Shown here: piece after piece, positions 23,125 through 34,673 of the stretch
Layout of the letters: every line of letters starts with the position of its first letter
How positions within the stretch are numbered: position 1 is the first letter of the stretch
Origin: Prostheceraeus crozeri
Taxonomy: Eukaryota > Platyhelminthes > Polycladida > Euryleptidae
Assembly (NCBI GenBank): GCA_907163375.1
Contig: CAJQUW010007073.1
Span: 434,001-498,000, forward strand
Length of the DNA: 64,000 nucleotides
Direction of reading: 5' to 3'
Made by a program: the position numbers and the translations under genes
The notes under the pieces: model-generated
What the model saw: the letters and a program-made list of their open reading frames with translations, nothing else
Database searches by the model: none
Told to the model about the DNA's origin: nothing

Positions 23125-24290
23125 TATGTTGAAGATCAATATATCAAATTTACAAACGAATTAAACATTACATCTTCTCAAATTAGTCTACAGAGAAGTC
23201 CATGCAGAGTTGCATTCGTCGGAACCAACTTTCGAGACACTTCAGGCACTCCGAAAAAGGTATACATTCCATGTTTTCCAAGAAGGCTTCTGCTCCGTCT
23301 TCTGCATTCCCAGAAGTCTTCCTTGCATGCCTTCCTTCACTGTCTGGAACACAAAGAAGTCGCAAGGTGCGAGGTCTGCAGAATAGGGTGGTGCTCGACT
23401 ACATCAATGGAATTCTCCACAAGAAAATCTTTTTAATCTATGCTCAGTGAAGCTGGTGTATTGTCTCGATGAAGAAGAAGACGTCGTCGACGTGTGAAGA
23501 CATGGAAGACGAGTGAAGAATCATGGAAGACACTCTGAAACGCACCAATTGGTAGTCACTATGCACTGGGTCACCAACGGAATTGCAGAAACATGACCGG
23601 TTATGTCCACAAACGTAGCCACCATTTGCTTTGCAGCATTTCGTGATGCGACACTTCTTGGGAGGGGAAGCACCGACCGGGGTCCATTGAGCAGATTGTT
23701 GCTTGCTTTCCGGGTCAAATGAATAAACCCATGTTTCGTCCCTTGGTACACTCTCCGACACCTCTCTTGAGTAGTCTTAATTGAATCTACGAAGCATTTG
23801 ATGACACCATTGAGCTCTAGCTTCTTTTGTTCCGGAGTCACAAGATGTGGAATCAATCTGGCTGAAATCCTGCGTAGGCCTAGCCGATCATGCATGGACA
23901 CTTCCGGAGGACAAGGCAGTTTCTTGAATCAGTTGAGCAACCATGACCCTGGCGTCTTCTTCCGCAAAACGTATCAACTCCATTCGGTCCATAGTGGCTC
24001 CGCTTAAAAGACGTCCACTTCGTGTCTCGTCTTCAAGAGACGTTTGAGCTCGCTTGAATTCCAAGAATCACCGGAAGACTGTCGCTCTTGAAGGGGTTTC
24101 ATCTCCAAATGCAGCAACAAGTCTGTCGACGCTCTCCTGCTGTTGCAATCCACTTTAAAAATCATATAGTAGAATAGCACGGAAATGTTCTCTCTTCTGC
24201 TCGATTGTCTTCAAATGTCTGCAATGAACATTTTCAACGCCACTTAATATTAGAATGATCATGGTATCAATTTTGATGCCAAACTTAATT
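23125..24290 (-). pseudogene. Mariner transposase relic
   Basis: The minus strand encodes a broken mariner transposase across nearly its whole length. At about 24000-24240 the N-terminal helix-turn-helix part is readable: EQKREHFRAILLYDF, ESVDRLVAAFGDETPSRATV and SLEDETRSGRL. Around 23715-23750 comes RDETWVYSFDPESKQQSAQW, with the first catalytic Asp in DETW. Near 23340-23400 is HPPYSADLAPCDFFVFQTV-like sequence with a catalytic Asp of the third motif. Several frameshifts and stops separate these blocks. The 3' end (TTTGAGAAGATGTAATGT-type) and the 5' end (GGCATCAAAATTGATACC-type) recur at 25602-25840. Confidence 0.8.
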
Positions 24291-24399
24291 CACCACAATT
24301 TTTTATCTACTTAATAATTCTGAGCAGACTCAAATATGAATGACAATTAATATTTCGATGAGAATATATATGCAATATAACTAGATTTCCTCTATATGA

Positions 24400-24445
24400 A
24401 TACTGCTCAAACATGAGCACTACACCGACAATGGTCAGTGGTATC
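24400..24445 (-). repeat. Isolated mariner end fragment
   Basis: Minus strand TATCAAAATTGATACCACTG is a third copy of the 5' end sequence seen at about 24250-24275 and 25606. It lies ~160 bases outside the mariner relic and is probably debris of another copy. Confidence 0.45.
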
Positions 24446-25601
24446 AATTTTGATAAGGAATTATTAGCACACGTGAATTGTGGCCAGACCATTGTGACCA
24501 TTAAACGTATCCAAAAACAAATTATTAAAGAATTTACTTATTCGAAATCTGCATGCATGAACCACTTCAATGTCTATGACAGTTAGGTGATGATACTTGT
24601 ATTGATTATGAAATAGTTCGCATAAATCTTGACACTTTGTTGCATTCGATATTCAATGTATCAGATGTAGACGAAAACCAATAGGCCTACATCTTCATAC
24701 AGTGTCTCGACTCTCGGTGCAGAGCGTGTATGAGAGCATCACTGTGATATTTCATACGACCGCTGCCTTCAGGGTGGAGAGAAATAACTTGTCGCTTGAG
24801 GAAATCGCTTGTCGATAAGAAGAAGGGATGTCATACTACTCGCAGTATTCGGACAGTGATAATGATGCACTTAGCCCCGTGACGTTCTAAGGAGACGTCT
24901 CAGATGTATAAAAGGACAACTTATGTGAAAGAGACCACACAAGATAGCAAAAGCTCACTTACCTCAGTTGGAAGATCGGTCAAACATAGCATGTGTTCAA
25001 ACTCTAACCTGGGCCAATGTCAGAAAGTGTAAGATCTGCATGAAAACTGTTTATAGATGAAAGGATGCTACATCACATTATATTGGGGTGCACTAGCACT
25101 GTTGCACCAGCAGTGTATGCCACTGAAATAGGATTTACTAATGTATATGCGATGGAGGACACTGGCGGAATGAAACTTACAAATCACAGTTACCTCTGAA
25201 TGATTCAATTGCATGAGCAAATTTGTCTTCAGAGAGGGTATTTCTATCACTTTCCACGTCTAAGAGGAAACACAAAAATTCTCTTTTACGCTACCGCTTC
25301 TTCGATATTGTCAAATAAGGCAACAGCGGACCACCCGTGCAATTCCAAGTAAATTCTGTTGAAAATTAATGCTACAAATTCTGCCGCGTTCTGAAATTCA
25401 AATTTCTCTGTATAATGTAATAAGCTATGTAAAATAAACTACAATAACTGCAACAATGATGGCAAACATATCTATCTTGAATCTTAGAAATATAATGATG
25501 GGCAATTAAAGCAATATAAAATAGTAAAGGGATGACAAAGCATAGGGATGGCAAAGTAGCAGTTCTTTCTTCCCAACTAGAACATGTCATCTGGAAAATG
25601 T
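24446..25601. other. Intergenic, nothing recognised
   Basis: No supported gene. A TATAAAAGG word at 24908 resembles a TATA box but no downstream coding region supports it. Confidence 0.35.
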
Positions 25602-25840
25602 CTATGGTATCAAAATTGATACCATGACCATTCTCGGTTGTATTTTTTGTTGACCATTCTAGTGAAAGTAAATTTATATCATTTCAAAACTACCGAAGTG
25701 AACTACATTTGACGAAGTCATTGCTTGCCGCATGAAATTTATCTAAATTAATCAATCTCTGCATAGACTTCTCTGGAGACTATTTTGAGAAGATGTAATG
25801 TCTAATTCGCCTGTAAATATAACATATTAATCTAATCGCA
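25602..25840 (+). mobile_element. Mariner deletion derivative, opposite orientation
   Basis: The left end reads GGTATCAAAATTGATACC then ATGACCATTCT, matching the 5' end of the relic at 24250-24280. The right end reads ATAGACTTCTCTGGAGACTA then TTTTGAGAAGATGTAATGTC, matching the 3' end at 23130-23215. Only the two ends are kept, giving a ~240-bp non-autonomous derivative. Confidence 0.6.
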
Positions 25841-28082
25841 AATTTTTTTTGAACAGCCCTCAATATTATCTTTACAATAAATTATAATAATATGTTATGT
25901 ATACTTGATATGTAATTACAATAGATATTATGTTTAATAAATTATATATTGAATTTATATATTATTAGTAACTTCCTTTGCACCTGTAAAGCGAATACTT
26001 TGTTTAATATCTGCGTCCCCTTTCTTGCTCAGTTATATCCTATAATTATTCGTTTTTTATGGGTGTCACAATGCATAAGGTACAGAATTTATTCCCTCCA
26101 TTCTCTTCTTCTCTATCCATTCATTTTCTTGCATTCTCCTTTCTCCATTCTTCAAATTATGCATATTTAAACACAAAGCAACACCAACTATCTTCTCAAA
26201 ATTTAAAGAAGAGCGCCTAGGCTAAATCTCACGTCAAAAACATTTATGCAATACTTATCCAAACGAAAGTGAAATATTCCAACAGGTACACAAGCGCATG
26301 CCACTCTAAAGTTCAGCTTTGTGGACGATGAACTGCCCGATGTCATAATTAATCATAGCTGCTACATTGTTCTGTTTCACTTCCGATTCTGGCACTGATT
26401 ATCATTTATCATTTATCAATTTGTTTTTGTTCATTCAAAGCTTTTAGAGAAAATGTTCGTGGAATTGGTTCACTCAGCAGTTGTTCCCTTTGCTGATATA
26501 TCAAGGAAACAATCAAATCGATAATTTGGGATGTATCCCCTACCCCCTGCAATCTGTCCACAAGCGTTAGTAATTGACATAGTTAAGTAATTGACTTAGT
26601 AAATTGACGGATTTTTTGTTTGATTGTGATTTTCCGTTATTTTTTTATTCTTGCGCTGTAGCTTCACATGTCGCGGTGACTTCACGTGATTATATGTATG
26701 CTGTACCTTGTTTGAATGCACCAATGACATGTTTGTTTAATGACAAAAGTTGCAAAGTTGATATTTGCATATACTAAAATACAGTAACTTCGCTATTACT
26801 CGGAAAGAAAGAAAGAAAGATCCTCAGACTTGAGCAAATGAAGCACAAAATTCCTTGACAGCTGTAGACGCTGCGTTTCGCCATACAAAGATTCGTCAGT
26901 ACGGTTTGGATTAACGCAAACTATTTAAAATATCTAGAATGGCTGATGTGTGTCTACTGGAGCAATGTCTATTCTGCTTCTATTTTTCCTGAAATTCTGC
27001 TATCTCTATGAGTTCAAGTCACTTTTAGTTTTCCGCTGAGTAGCTTTGGCTAAATTTTGTAACAGAGCACTTGTGAGTTCCATATTCAATGTGAGGAAAT
27101 TATTTTATTAATATTTTTCCTGTGTTCATTAACTGATTCACTATTTCGCAAAACAGAGATTTGTAGGAATTATGCAAACCTTAACATAATCGATCCTGAT
27201 CAAGTCGGCTATTTCCGATTGAAAGAGGATAAAATATGTAATCTAGAGCAGGCTGAGACCAAAATTTACCACAAACAAGTCATTAATGAGTCGCTAGTTG
27301 ATGGAATCAAACAGGTCATCAAAAACTTGAAAATCATTGTACCCAATATACTTACATGTATGCCGACGATGAACAATCAGCCTCCAAAAAAGCTGAATCG
27401 ATAGTAAAATTCCAAAAATATTTTGTCGTTTTGTAGTTGACATTGAAAAATATTTAGGTGGCTGCAGAAATGGAAGCGAGACTGCCGGTCATATATTTGA
27501 GGCTGTCCCGTCGGGTCAAGCGGGTTGCGGGACACGTGTGATGCGTGCCATTTTGAATGCAGGTCAAGCAGATACCGGAGCATTTATGTACAAGTACCTT
27601 TATTCTACGTGGGGAATAGTCTTAGAATATGCTCGTAGAACTGCTCGTAGAATATGCTCTTAAAAATCAAATTTTAGGCTTATTGAAATTCGAATTAAAT
27701 ATAAAAATATCGCACTATACGAATGTGATACTTGACCATTCACATATTTAGCAGTATGCACACTGCAACCATTAAGTTATTAGACATTCTGTGTTTTTAC
27801 CCAAATAATCGCGGATGCTCTATTTCCAACATATTTATCGTAGAATAGGTATCAACCTTAGAATACTGTACAGATAACTGAAATTGCTATTATTCCCAGT
27901 AGGGGCTTGGTCCACATTATCGGAAATTTGGGCGCTTCGTGCATTGTAACACTCGTCAGGGCTGTTGACACAAAAAGTGCCATCTGTACAAAATTCCGGG
28001 AAAAAAGGCGTTTGAGGCAAACCTTTTATAGTTTCAATTCGTTTCAATTTCGTTTCACAAATTCGTTTTCTGAAGCAATGCG
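25841..28082. other. Intergenic, nothing recognised
   Basis: AT-rich DNA. There is a short (GAAA)n run at 26801-26819. No coding or RNA gene could be supported. Confidence 0.4.
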
Positions 28083-28257
28083 TTATATAATGGGCCTAAC
28101 ACTAAAGCCAATTGAATATCTATAGAGAATGACAACTATTAGGTCAATACAGGGGACCAACACCCTTGATTCCCCGACCGCACTTGCACGACCAAGGAAT
28201 CGAACCGAATTCCGCGGTGGAGACGAGCTCGCACCTTCTTCACTAGGCCACGCTGAC
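28083..28257 (-). mobile_element. tRNA-derived SINE
   Basis: On the minus strand the head begins GTCAGCGTGGCCTAGTGAAG, with an RNA polymerase III A box (TGGCCTAGTGAAG, at 28239-28250). About 33 bases later comes a good B box GGTTCGATTCC (28196-28206). Between them CTCCACCGCGG resembles tRNA-Glu-type sequence. No acceptor stem closes, so this is a tRNA-derived promoter rather than a tRNA gene. The body continues to lower coordinates (AAGTGCGGTCGGGGAATCAA ...) with an unclear 3' end. Confidence 0.7.
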
Positions 28258-29451
28258 TTTGTATTTTGATTTTGATATAACATTGAATATGATTTTTGAA
28301 TACTTTGTAAGAGCCCTAAGTACCCTAAGCTTGCCAAGCGCCCTTATTGGAATGATTTGAATAACTTTGCAAGTGCATGCATGTAGTCTTTGTATTTATC
28401 TAATACATCTAGCACGATGTATAAGGAGACTTGCGTCAATTACTTATGAGGTGTAACTGATTACACTACAAATTACTTCTTTGGAAATGCAATTGATTAC
28501 AATTACAAATTACTCCGTTTTTCTTCAATTATTTTGTAATTACGTTAGATAATTGTCAGAATTCAACTATGTCTTTCCCCACCACTATTTTTTTCATTGC
28601 GGATTTTCTCAGGTTAATTTCAATTGTAACTCGGAAATGCAGACGAAGCTTGTTGCATTGATCAGATTTGTGTTGTAATTGTAGTTGCCATTACCTTAGT
28701 TGGCCTTAAAAAGAACATTGAAATGAACATAATTTTACGTTTACGCTACCGCTGTGTTGTCTGACATGCCGTGCATGGATTGCAGTCTGCACATCTTAAG
28801 TGTAAGCGACACCATGACCCAATGATGTTAATTGATGCTTTAGACGCCGGCGCAAACATGAATGTTATATTAGCTTATGAAATTTGCTGATTTTAGTATG
28901 CACTGTTGAGATACAAAATGACAAGTTGAAGATCTTGCTAAATTGTGGATAGTTGCCGCGCCTCTGATGACCATGAAAGCACGTAGGAAATTCCTCATTT
29001 TTCAAGACGCTTGCTTGTGACAGCCTACTTTTCCTGTAAAATTTTTCTTGTAACTTTTTGAAAGTGTGCAAAGCGTCCTATAATATTGTTCTATTGATTT
29101 TTCGTCACCTACGTCTCAAAAGCAAAGTAGCTCAGATAATCAGGTACCAGTTACAGATATGGATTATGGATACAAGGTCACTCGGTCTTCTTACATTTAA
29201 TTTTCCGTTGTAACTTCCGTTGTAATTTTAATCAAATACATTTTCTTATGAGGAATTTCTAATTGTAATTGTATTGTCTTATTCATCTGCTGTACTTTCA
29301 CAGTTATCCTATTTTGACACGTCTAAAATGACCTTACGACTGCCTCCTATGCCGTGGCACCCCAGATGAAAATCACTGGTTTACACTTTTTTAGAGACAA
29401 AAATGACACAAAACATATGGCAGAAATTGATTTTTTACCATACAGAATAAT
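28258..29451. other. Intergenic, nothing recognised
   Basis: No reading frame, repeat array or RNA gene supported. Confidence 0.4.
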
Positions 29452-29650
29452 TTATCATTTTTTGGACCATTTATCAAGATCTTATATATTTTGTGGACTA
29501 TTTATCAAGATTTTGTACAATTCTGTGAGCCATTTAATAAGATTTTGCGTCATTTTGTGTGCCATATTGTAGAGCATTTATTGAGATTTTTTACCATTTT
29601 GTGGGTCATCTGATAAGATTTTGCGTTATTTTGTGGACCATTTGTAGATT
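29452..29650. repeat. Minisatellite, ~39-bp unit, about five copies
   Basis: Variants of ATTTTGTGGACCATTTATCA followed by AGATTTT repeat head to tail with a period of about 38-40 bases. Copies differ by substitutions (GGACTA, GAGCCA, GTGCCA, GGGTCA). The array explains a minus-strand chance frame over it. Confidence 0.75.
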
Positions 29651-30275
29651 TGAATGTTTTCATATGACTTATGGCTTCAAATTTGTTGTGCTTGGATACA
29701 CATTTTTGTGTGAGAAATCTCAATAGCACTCGGACATGCATCGATTCATATATCTAATTCCAATTTTGACACCGTTTACGATGTTAGCGACTTCAAAAAA
29801 ATGGAGAAAATCCAGTCATGCCTTAAACACAGTCTCTGTGTTCAGTTCGATGCTTTCATGAGACCAAACGCATGAATCTCCATCACCTATAGTATCGTAA
29901 TATTGAGTTTCACCAAAGCGACAAAAGCAATTGCTGGAAAAATTGGAGGACAACCCACCGACATAATTGCTAGCGAAGTTTTTGCCACTCATAGAAAATG
30001 CTGAGACACTATCAACCTATGCTTTATTAGATACCAAGTTAACTATGTCCGAGAATTCGTTCGACAAGCATCACAAACTGTGTCCGAATTCGACAATCTG
30101 AGGGAGTTGATGTGATAAGTCACCTGATTTTTCCCCGAACTTTTCACTTGTCTCGCAAAAAATGAACTTAAAAGACTGAACGCAATTAATAAAAGTGCAG
30201 CAGAATGCACAAAAAGAAAAATAATGAAGTTGAACTCTTGTTAGCATGGGCCTTCCAAAATTCGCTTCAGTTTTT
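29651..30275. other. Intergenic, nothing recognised
   Basis: No supported gene or repeat. Confidence 0.4.
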
Positions 30276-30360
30276 TATATATATATAGAATATATGGATA
30301 TATATTGGAATATATCTATATATATATCTATATTCAGAAAGGAAAAACAATTTTTCTTTG

Positions 30361-30401
30361 ACCGGACATGTTTCGATGTTCAATACATCATCATCAGCGG
30401 T
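30361..30401 (-). ncRNA. Hammerhead ribozyme, left arm
   Basis: The exact mirror of the ribozyme at 30480-30520, read on the minus strand: stem I ACCG/CGGT, core CTGATGA, stem II GATGT-loop-ACATC, GAAA, then the GTC cleavage triplet. Every core base is identical because the two arms are a perfect inverted repeat. The assignment rests on the complete core and pairing. Penelope-like elements are a known source of this minimal type I form. Confidence 0.78.
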
Positions 30402-30479
30402 GGAGTAACAAACAGAGACAGTTCATCTTTCTTAAATATCAAGTCACAACACATAATTACTGTCTCTGTTTGTTACTCC

Positions 30480-30520
30480 ACCGCTGATGATGATGTATTG
30501 AACATCGAAACATGTCCGGT
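30480..30520 (+). ncRNA. Hammerhead ribozyme, right arm (minimal type I)
   Basis: All required parts appear in order. Stem I 5' strand ACCG is 30480-30483. The core CTGATGA is 30484-30490, followed by one extra T. Stem II is GATGT (30492-30496), loop ATTGA, ACATC (30502-30506). GAAA is 30507-30510. A two-pair stem III closes over AT, then the GTC triplet ends at C30516 (predicted cleavage just after it). Stem I 3' strand is CGGT (30517-30520). Beyond an internal loop, TTTG and CAAA could extend stem I. The layout, including the extra base after CTGATGA, matches hammerheads of Penelope-like retroelements. No reverse transcriptase of that class is in the window. Self-cleavage is predicted, not shown. 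Confidence 0.82.
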
Positions 30521-30625
30521 CAAAGAAAAATTGTTTTTCCTTTCTGAATATGAAATGCCTGGGCACTCTATGCGTAAATATATCTATATATATATATATA
30601 TGGATATATATATGGGAATATATGG

Positions 30626-30657
<32 letters not shown>

Positions 30658-30666
30658 TAATATATA

Positions 30667-30701
<35 letters not shown>

Positions 30702-30735
30702 GATTATATATATATATATATATATCGCAGAATAT

Positions 30736-33700
30736 ATATTGCGATGATTCATATTACTTATAAAGTTAACCCTACAGTGGTCAGTAGTACACGGACAATT
30801 CCTATCCCAGTACTCTAGATATCCCTGGTTAACTCCATCGAAGAACAAGCCATTAAGCTCTCCCATCAAAGGCTCCATCACAGTTTTCAGTCATGCTTCT
30901 TTCAAAGTGTTTTGTCTCACAACAAGCACAAACTGCATTGAATTTTCATTCGATATTCATCGACAGATGACATGCTGAAAGTTCATCCATGTTTAGCACT
31001 TGTCATTAGTCAGCATTATAAAAAACCGGATCATTTATTTGTCTGCGGAAGTAATTTTAGACATCTCATCGATGATAGCAATGATAACAACAGATTATCA
31101 ATGCTGAATTATCTATTTACCGAATTGAATTAAATCTGTATTAATATTTGTAGTTTTCAAAATACTCCAAAAAGCATGGCTCAAATTATGGACCATTGTG
31201 AAAGTCATGCATAAAATTGGTCCAAGATAATAATGGAATGAAAGGAAGCTAATTTTGCATCATTGATTGTCCCTGAAAAATGTCAGTGTAGAAGCGTTTC
31301 ATTTACGTAAACTGAATCAGCTAGACGCAGCCATATACACACATGCCGCACATTTATTTTTGTGCACGTGAAACACGTGAACATCAGTTGTTGACATTAT
31401 CATCATCAATTATAAGCATTCCGGTTCAGTGAATAGCTCACGACATTAATCGAATGAATTAGCAGCTGAAAAGGGCGAGAGAGTGATGAGAAGACGGATG
31501 CTTCCTAATTGTTAACATGAAAGTGACACACGTTGGAGAGCCAAGGACAGCCGATGATTCCGTGTCCATTCAGAACGTCAGAACATCACATTTTTAGAAA
31601 GACAATATCAGAGAGCTATTTGTCATCTCCTGCTAAAAACAAAGCAGTCTTGATGAATGTGAATGTTTAGAATCTTTGGAATTTCGGATATTTTTGATGA
31701 TGAAGTTGAAGAATCAATCTTACGAAATCACAATGGCGAAAAATAAGGGCTGTCCGCGCCTGTGCGGTGCGAATATCGAGTGAATCAATATCTCACTTTA
31801 TAGCTTCATTGTAATTAATTCATCTTAGTCAAACCAAATTGGTGAGAAATATTTTTTGAGCATGCAGCATAATTAATCCAATAAAGAGAACATTATTCAA
31901 TTCTATCTATCAATTCAATTCAAACTATAAATTTCAAATTCATGAAAATGAAACTTTTTGAAAATCCCGACAAATGAGAAAAATGCATAAAGTGACGAAA
32001 TTTAGATGAATTTCATGATTCAATTCATAATATATCATCTACGTCACGAAATCTCAATTCCCGCGACCTCAGAATTTCGAAATCTCAAGCACACCAATGC
32101 TGTTGCACCTCCTGCTAAGATATAGGCTCCCTTACCATTCCAGGGGCTAGCGATCAATCGGTATAAGATATTTTCGGTATCTGGTAGCATAATTACATCA
32201 CATCACATCACAGACGAATGTGATCGCTACATTCCCTAATGTGCTCCGATATTTTGAAAAAAGTAAAATAGACTCTTCCTTTGCGATGCGTGATTTAAAA
32301 CAATAGAAAATCCGACATTTTGTCCGCCGCTGACTTGGAAATTTTGTTATTGTAATTTTTCACCATTTTTGTTGTATCTATTTAATTTCTGTTTTTATCT
32401 AGATTTTTATAGAATTGCAGTGTAGGCATCACATGAAACTCATAGCACAACGTAGTATGAATGAATATTATGAATGTATTATGAATAATACATATATACA
32501 GTGTATATCATATTACATACACGTATTACATATGAAATAGTATGAATAATATGAATGAATCAAATGTTCATTTGAAATAACTTGCTCATCTTCTTGCTGT
32601 GAACTGTTATTCAAAATTTAGAATGACCACTTTTCAGACTTATGATGAGCTTGCAATTTTGCCTTAATGATGGTTGCTTGAGAAATCAGCGGCATAGTGA
32701 CCATAATGTGTGGTTTGCTCAAACTCCTGGTACAATGTTAATGCAATTGATACTTAATCTCTTACACTACCAGATTTTGCAGTAGAAAAATTTGCAGTTT
32801 TGTTCATGATTAAAGTAAGCGAATTGTTGCTCATTTTAGCGCTTTAATCTGCTTAATTCTAGATCTTTGGGGTCGAATGTGCGTATCTTACTTTCTCCGG
32901 TGCTATGTTCCTGATTAAACATAAAAATATAATTTAAGATTTTTTTCGTTTAATGTTTCGATGGTAAAAACGTCGTATAAATCAACTGGACCAAGACATT
33001 TTTCGACCGGTCTCCTCCTGGATACTAGGATGCATAAAAGGAGAGATAATGCATATCTTCTCAAGTATGCTCAGTATTAACAAATCAAAAGTTAAAATAT
33101 TATTTAAATTCTTATAACTAATTTTGAAATATCATAAATTAGGAATCCAAGTATTTCTGAAATGCTCCTTTTACTATGCCCCGTGATATGATGCTTCGTC
33201 CAGCTCTTTGGTCATCGTCAGAAGGACTGTGACCAAACAACTGGTCGAAATACAAGCATATCAAGGATCAGAGCAAAATAGAACATGATAGAAATGCTCA
33301 CAATCCTATTAGAGAATCTCAGAATATAGATTCTCAGAATCCTAATATTGTGACATTTTTAAAAGATGATCAGAGGTTTCTTCACATATTTTGTTTGAAG
33401 GTGAGAATATTATTGAAAACGAACTATAATTAGAGAAGGAATTCAGAAATTCTGTGTTAATGCGACATCTTTTCAATTAAGTGTAGAGTCACATTAGCAT
33501 GAGGAAGGTCACTGTATTTCTCAAGGATGCTGATGCTTTTAGTCAATTATCTTATTAATGCCACGTTGGTCGGAAATTCGAATAATATTAAACACATACA
33601 TGGTCGTGAAGCAGTCGGTGACATTCTAGTGATGACTTAATCTTCAGTCACTAAAAGGTAATCTATACGTGACATCTCCCATGGATCAGATAACAAACAA

Positions 33701-34042
33701 AATTTCATGATTAATTACTCATTTATGTTAATGAAAATGTCCAATCCTATATGTAGTCTGTTTTTCGTCTTGAGTGTCACGTATGTAAACGTCTTCTAGA
33801 AACAGATATAATTTGTGATATGTCAAATTTCCAATTTAACAACTCCAGATGACAACGCTATGATATTTTTAATTTCATAAATGAATCGCTCTTTCCAACC
33901 GATTGCGTAATGAACTAATTCCGTCTCTTTGTATCAGAGACTGGAAAACTAGATAAGCAAATAGTTGGTCACCTGACCGGGTTAGTGCTAAGGTGACTTC
34001 TTTGTTATGTAATCAGTCTTAAGAGAACATATTCAGAGTTAT
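30736..34042. other. Intergenic, mostly unrecognised
   Basis: No gene supported. Near 32996-33260 a degraded pair (TTTTCGACCGG and ACTGGTCGAAATA) surrounds a minus-strand CTGACGA...GAAG stretch that vaguely resembles a hammerhead core (see findings). The 32450-32570 region is a low-complexity ATGAATA/TATTA tract. Confidence 0.4.
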
Positions 34043-34570
34043 ATCCACAGAATTAGATTGTTTAACTCTTTCAGTTTACTAGAAATGAAGACGACATTTC
34101 TTCATAATTCAAAACAATGGCACATCTTCGAACGTAGTAAATGAGCAAAAAAGAATTCCGGATGCCTTACAGAAATAAGAAAAACAGTCGTGCGTCTCGT
34201 GCGCCGCTTGCGGATTGCTGTGAATTCCTCCAAAATTCTTCATTGCCACGATTCCTTCAGACTCGAAGAATTTTGATCATTGCGTACAAGTTTTCATGTT
34301 AATGTTGGTCCGTCAGATTCTTTGTTTAGAAGTTGGCAGGCGCGATAAATTTAGTTCCCTCCGTCTCTTCGTTGGATATATCAATGAATGTCACTGTGAC
34401 AGCGAAGTGCGACTGAACGAGGAATTCGAAGTGCATTACACGCAATTGGCTACTGTCTGAGGCTCACTGCTGATTCAGTGACGACTTCTTGTTTGACCGT
34501 AGATCGTGTGTGGTGTGTGTCATTTCATCTCATTTACTTGGAAGCGACGAGTAGGGGCAATTCTTCGGTC
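34043..34570 (+). repeat. Family A dispersed repeat, copy 3
   Basis: It shares ATCCACAGAATTAGATTGTT, GCGGATTGCTGT, CCACGATTCCTTCAGA and GATCATTGCG words with copy 2 at 14 kb. It matches copy 4 at 38.2-38.6 kb in reverse more closely, including GACCGTAGATCGTGTGTGGT. Confidence 0.6.
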
Positions 34571-34673
34571 ATTGATCATGCGCTATGACTGGTGTCAGGT
34601 GACAAGTAACCAGTGATTTCAATCCTTCGACATGAGCAGTAGACAAGTTCATTTTGATCAATAAATTTTGACA

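Larger units (their letters stand above)
30276..30735. repeat. AT-dinucleotide microsatellite around a perfect inverted repeat
   Basis: TATATA-rich tracts flank both sides (about 30277-30330 and 30576-30725). Between them two 93-base arms, 30330-30422 and 30459-30551, are exact reverse complements across a 36-base spacer. Open frames through this region on both strands are translations of the microsatellite and should be ignored. Confidence 0.93.

Noticed and set aside
24890-25000. TATA-box-like TATAAAAGG at 24908
   Set aside because: No supported downstream gene and such words are common in AT-rich DNA.
29452-29650. Possible CRISPR-like repeat array
   Set aside because: Repeats are head-to-tail with no unique spacers and vary between units; this is a minisatellite in an animal genome.
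30246-30881. Two long opposite-strand frames (190 and 145 codons) rich in Tyr-Ile repeats
   Set aside because: They are translations of the TATATA microsatellite and the inverted repeat, with no domain.
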